Origin: Streptomyces sp. R33
Lineage (GTDB): Bacteria; Actinomycetota; Actinomycetes; Streptomycetales; Streptomycetaceae
DNA length: 64,000 nucleotides
Reading direction: 5' to 3'
Assembly: GCF_041200175.1 (NCBI RefSeq)
Contig: NZ_CP165727.1
Span: 6,451,501-6,515,500 of the forward strand
How positions within the stretch are numbered: position 1 is the first letter of the stretch; every line of letters starts with the position of its first letter. Shown piece after piece: positions 59,101 to 64,000 of the stretch. The notes under the pieces are model-generated. The model saw only the letters and a list, made by a program, of their open reading frames with translations. It did no database searches and was not told where the DNA came from. The position numbers were made by a program, and so were the translations under genes.

Positions 59101-59125
59101 CTCGCCCTTGGCGGACGCCTAACGT
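59097..59125 (+). promoter_or_regulatory. rrn promoter P1 (HrdB-type), overlapping the mpg stop
   Basis: TTGACT (59097-59102), exactly 17 bp, then TAACGT (59120-59125): the best consensus-like promoter in the window. Its -35 box covers the mpg stop codon (TGA 59098-59100). Confidence 0.7.
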
Positions 59126-59640
59126 AGCCCGAGCCGCTTGAACGGGGCACTGCCATCAGCAGACCCCCGGAGCGGCCAACCCACTACCTACGACGTACCC
59201 CTGGCGGGGTCGATTTCGGCATGCCCGAATTCGAATCCGTTGGCTCGATTATGAGTCGCAAGGGATAAGCGCTAAAGTAGTGGAACGCCGAAAGGCAAAG
59301 GCCCCCAACGGCCACCGGAATTCAAATCCAAGTCGGAAACGACAACGGAAATGATCTGGTAGAGTTGGAAACGAAGAACGAAGCCCGGAGGAAAGCCCGA
59401 GAGGGTGAGTACAAAGGAAGCGTCCGTTCCTTGAGAACTCAACAGCGTGCCAAAAATCAACGCCAGAAGTTGATACCCCGTCCACTTCGGTGGATGAGGT
59501 TCCTTTGAAAAAGACCTGTGAGGTCGCCTTCGGGTGATGCTTGCAGGCAACAACACAGCGAGGACGCAGTGGTCAGTCGGTCATATTCCGACCATGACTG
59601 GCCCGCTCAACGTGTGTGTGCACCGGATTACCGGTAAACA
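59126..59640 (+). other. rRNA operon leader with further promoter candidates
   Basis: About 515 bp without a gene, clearly less GC-rich than the coding DNA. Further -10-like boxes are TAAAGT (59273-59278) and TAGAGT (59360-59365), both without clear -35 boxes, in keeping with the several promoters of Streptomyces rrn operons. The TTGAGAACTCAACAGCGTG segment (59431-59449) is the conserved leader/antitermination region. A hairpin around 59571-59612 may be part of the 16S processing region. Confidence 0.65.

Positions 59641-64000
<4,360 letters not shown>

Overview
The window is high-GC chromosomal DNA from an actinobacterium, almost certainly a Streptomyces. Evidence: very strong third-position GC, GTG/TTG starts, a chaplin (ChpE type), a Gbn-type nucleoid protein, a 'streptophobe' membrane protein, and Streptomyces-type 16S/23S rRNA at the right end. 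The gene order (ABC-F / gbn / enoyl-CoA hydratase ... moaA ... tyrS / tldD-tldE / fabG-fabI ... serB ... chpE ... SPFH/NfeD ... rrn) matches, as far as I recall, the conserved core around SCO1790-SCO1840 of S. coelicolor. This is therefore core chromosome with a few accessory insertions. I see no insertion sequence, prophage, tRNA or CRISPR array.

Layout. 1-6.2 kb: partial HEAT-like protein, VOC protein, membrane-anchored zinc protease, ABC-F translation factor behind a 7-codon leaderless leader ORF, Gbn-like nucleoid protein, enoyl-CoA hydratase-like protein. 6.2-9.6 kb: quinone-oxidoreductase-type MDR and a five-gene Asp23/Gls24-AmaP envelope-stress operon. 9.6-12.6 kb: atypical SDR, SURF1, small zinc-ribbon protein, DEDDh exonuclease with BRCT domain. 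12.6-20.4 kb: RING-finger/TerD-like protein, then a TetR-controlled catabolic operon (acetoacetate-decarboxylase-like, SDR, two amidohydrolases). 20.4-25.2 kb: NACHT NTPase with a repeat-rich C-terminus (bacterial NLR-like), divergent from a fatty-acid-hydroxylase/lysoplasmalogenase pair that could act on ether lipids.

25.3-32.7 kb: alcohol dehydrogenase, subtilase, DUF485 plus ActP-type acetate symporter, moaA, small conserved proteins. 32.7-38.7 kb: tyrS, tldE-tldD, fabG-fabI. 38.9-43.8 kb: secreted protein, FadR-type regulator divergent from a CynX/NimT MFS transporter plus a 39-aa partner, SixA-like phosphatase, serB. 44-49.2 kb: streptophobe protein, Rv1747-like double-FHA ABC exporter, secreted SLT transglycosylase. 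49.6-59.1 kb: GAF histidine kinase/NarL regulator, chpE, ABC ATPase, NfeD carrying an exact 114-bp in-frame tandem duplication, SPFH protein, TauE/SafE permease, HNH endonuclease, YbhB, Spo0M, 3-methyladenine glycosylase. 59.1-64 kb: rrn promoters and leader, 16S rRNA, tRNA-less spacer, and the first ~2.55 kb of 23S rRNA.

The best candidates for something new are the NLR-like NACHT protein, the RING-TerD protein, the duplicated NfeD, the leaderless leader peptide before the ABC-F gene, and the putative ether-lipid gene pair. Promoters and operators are by-eye pattern matches. Family names come from recognising sequence motifs, not from database searches.
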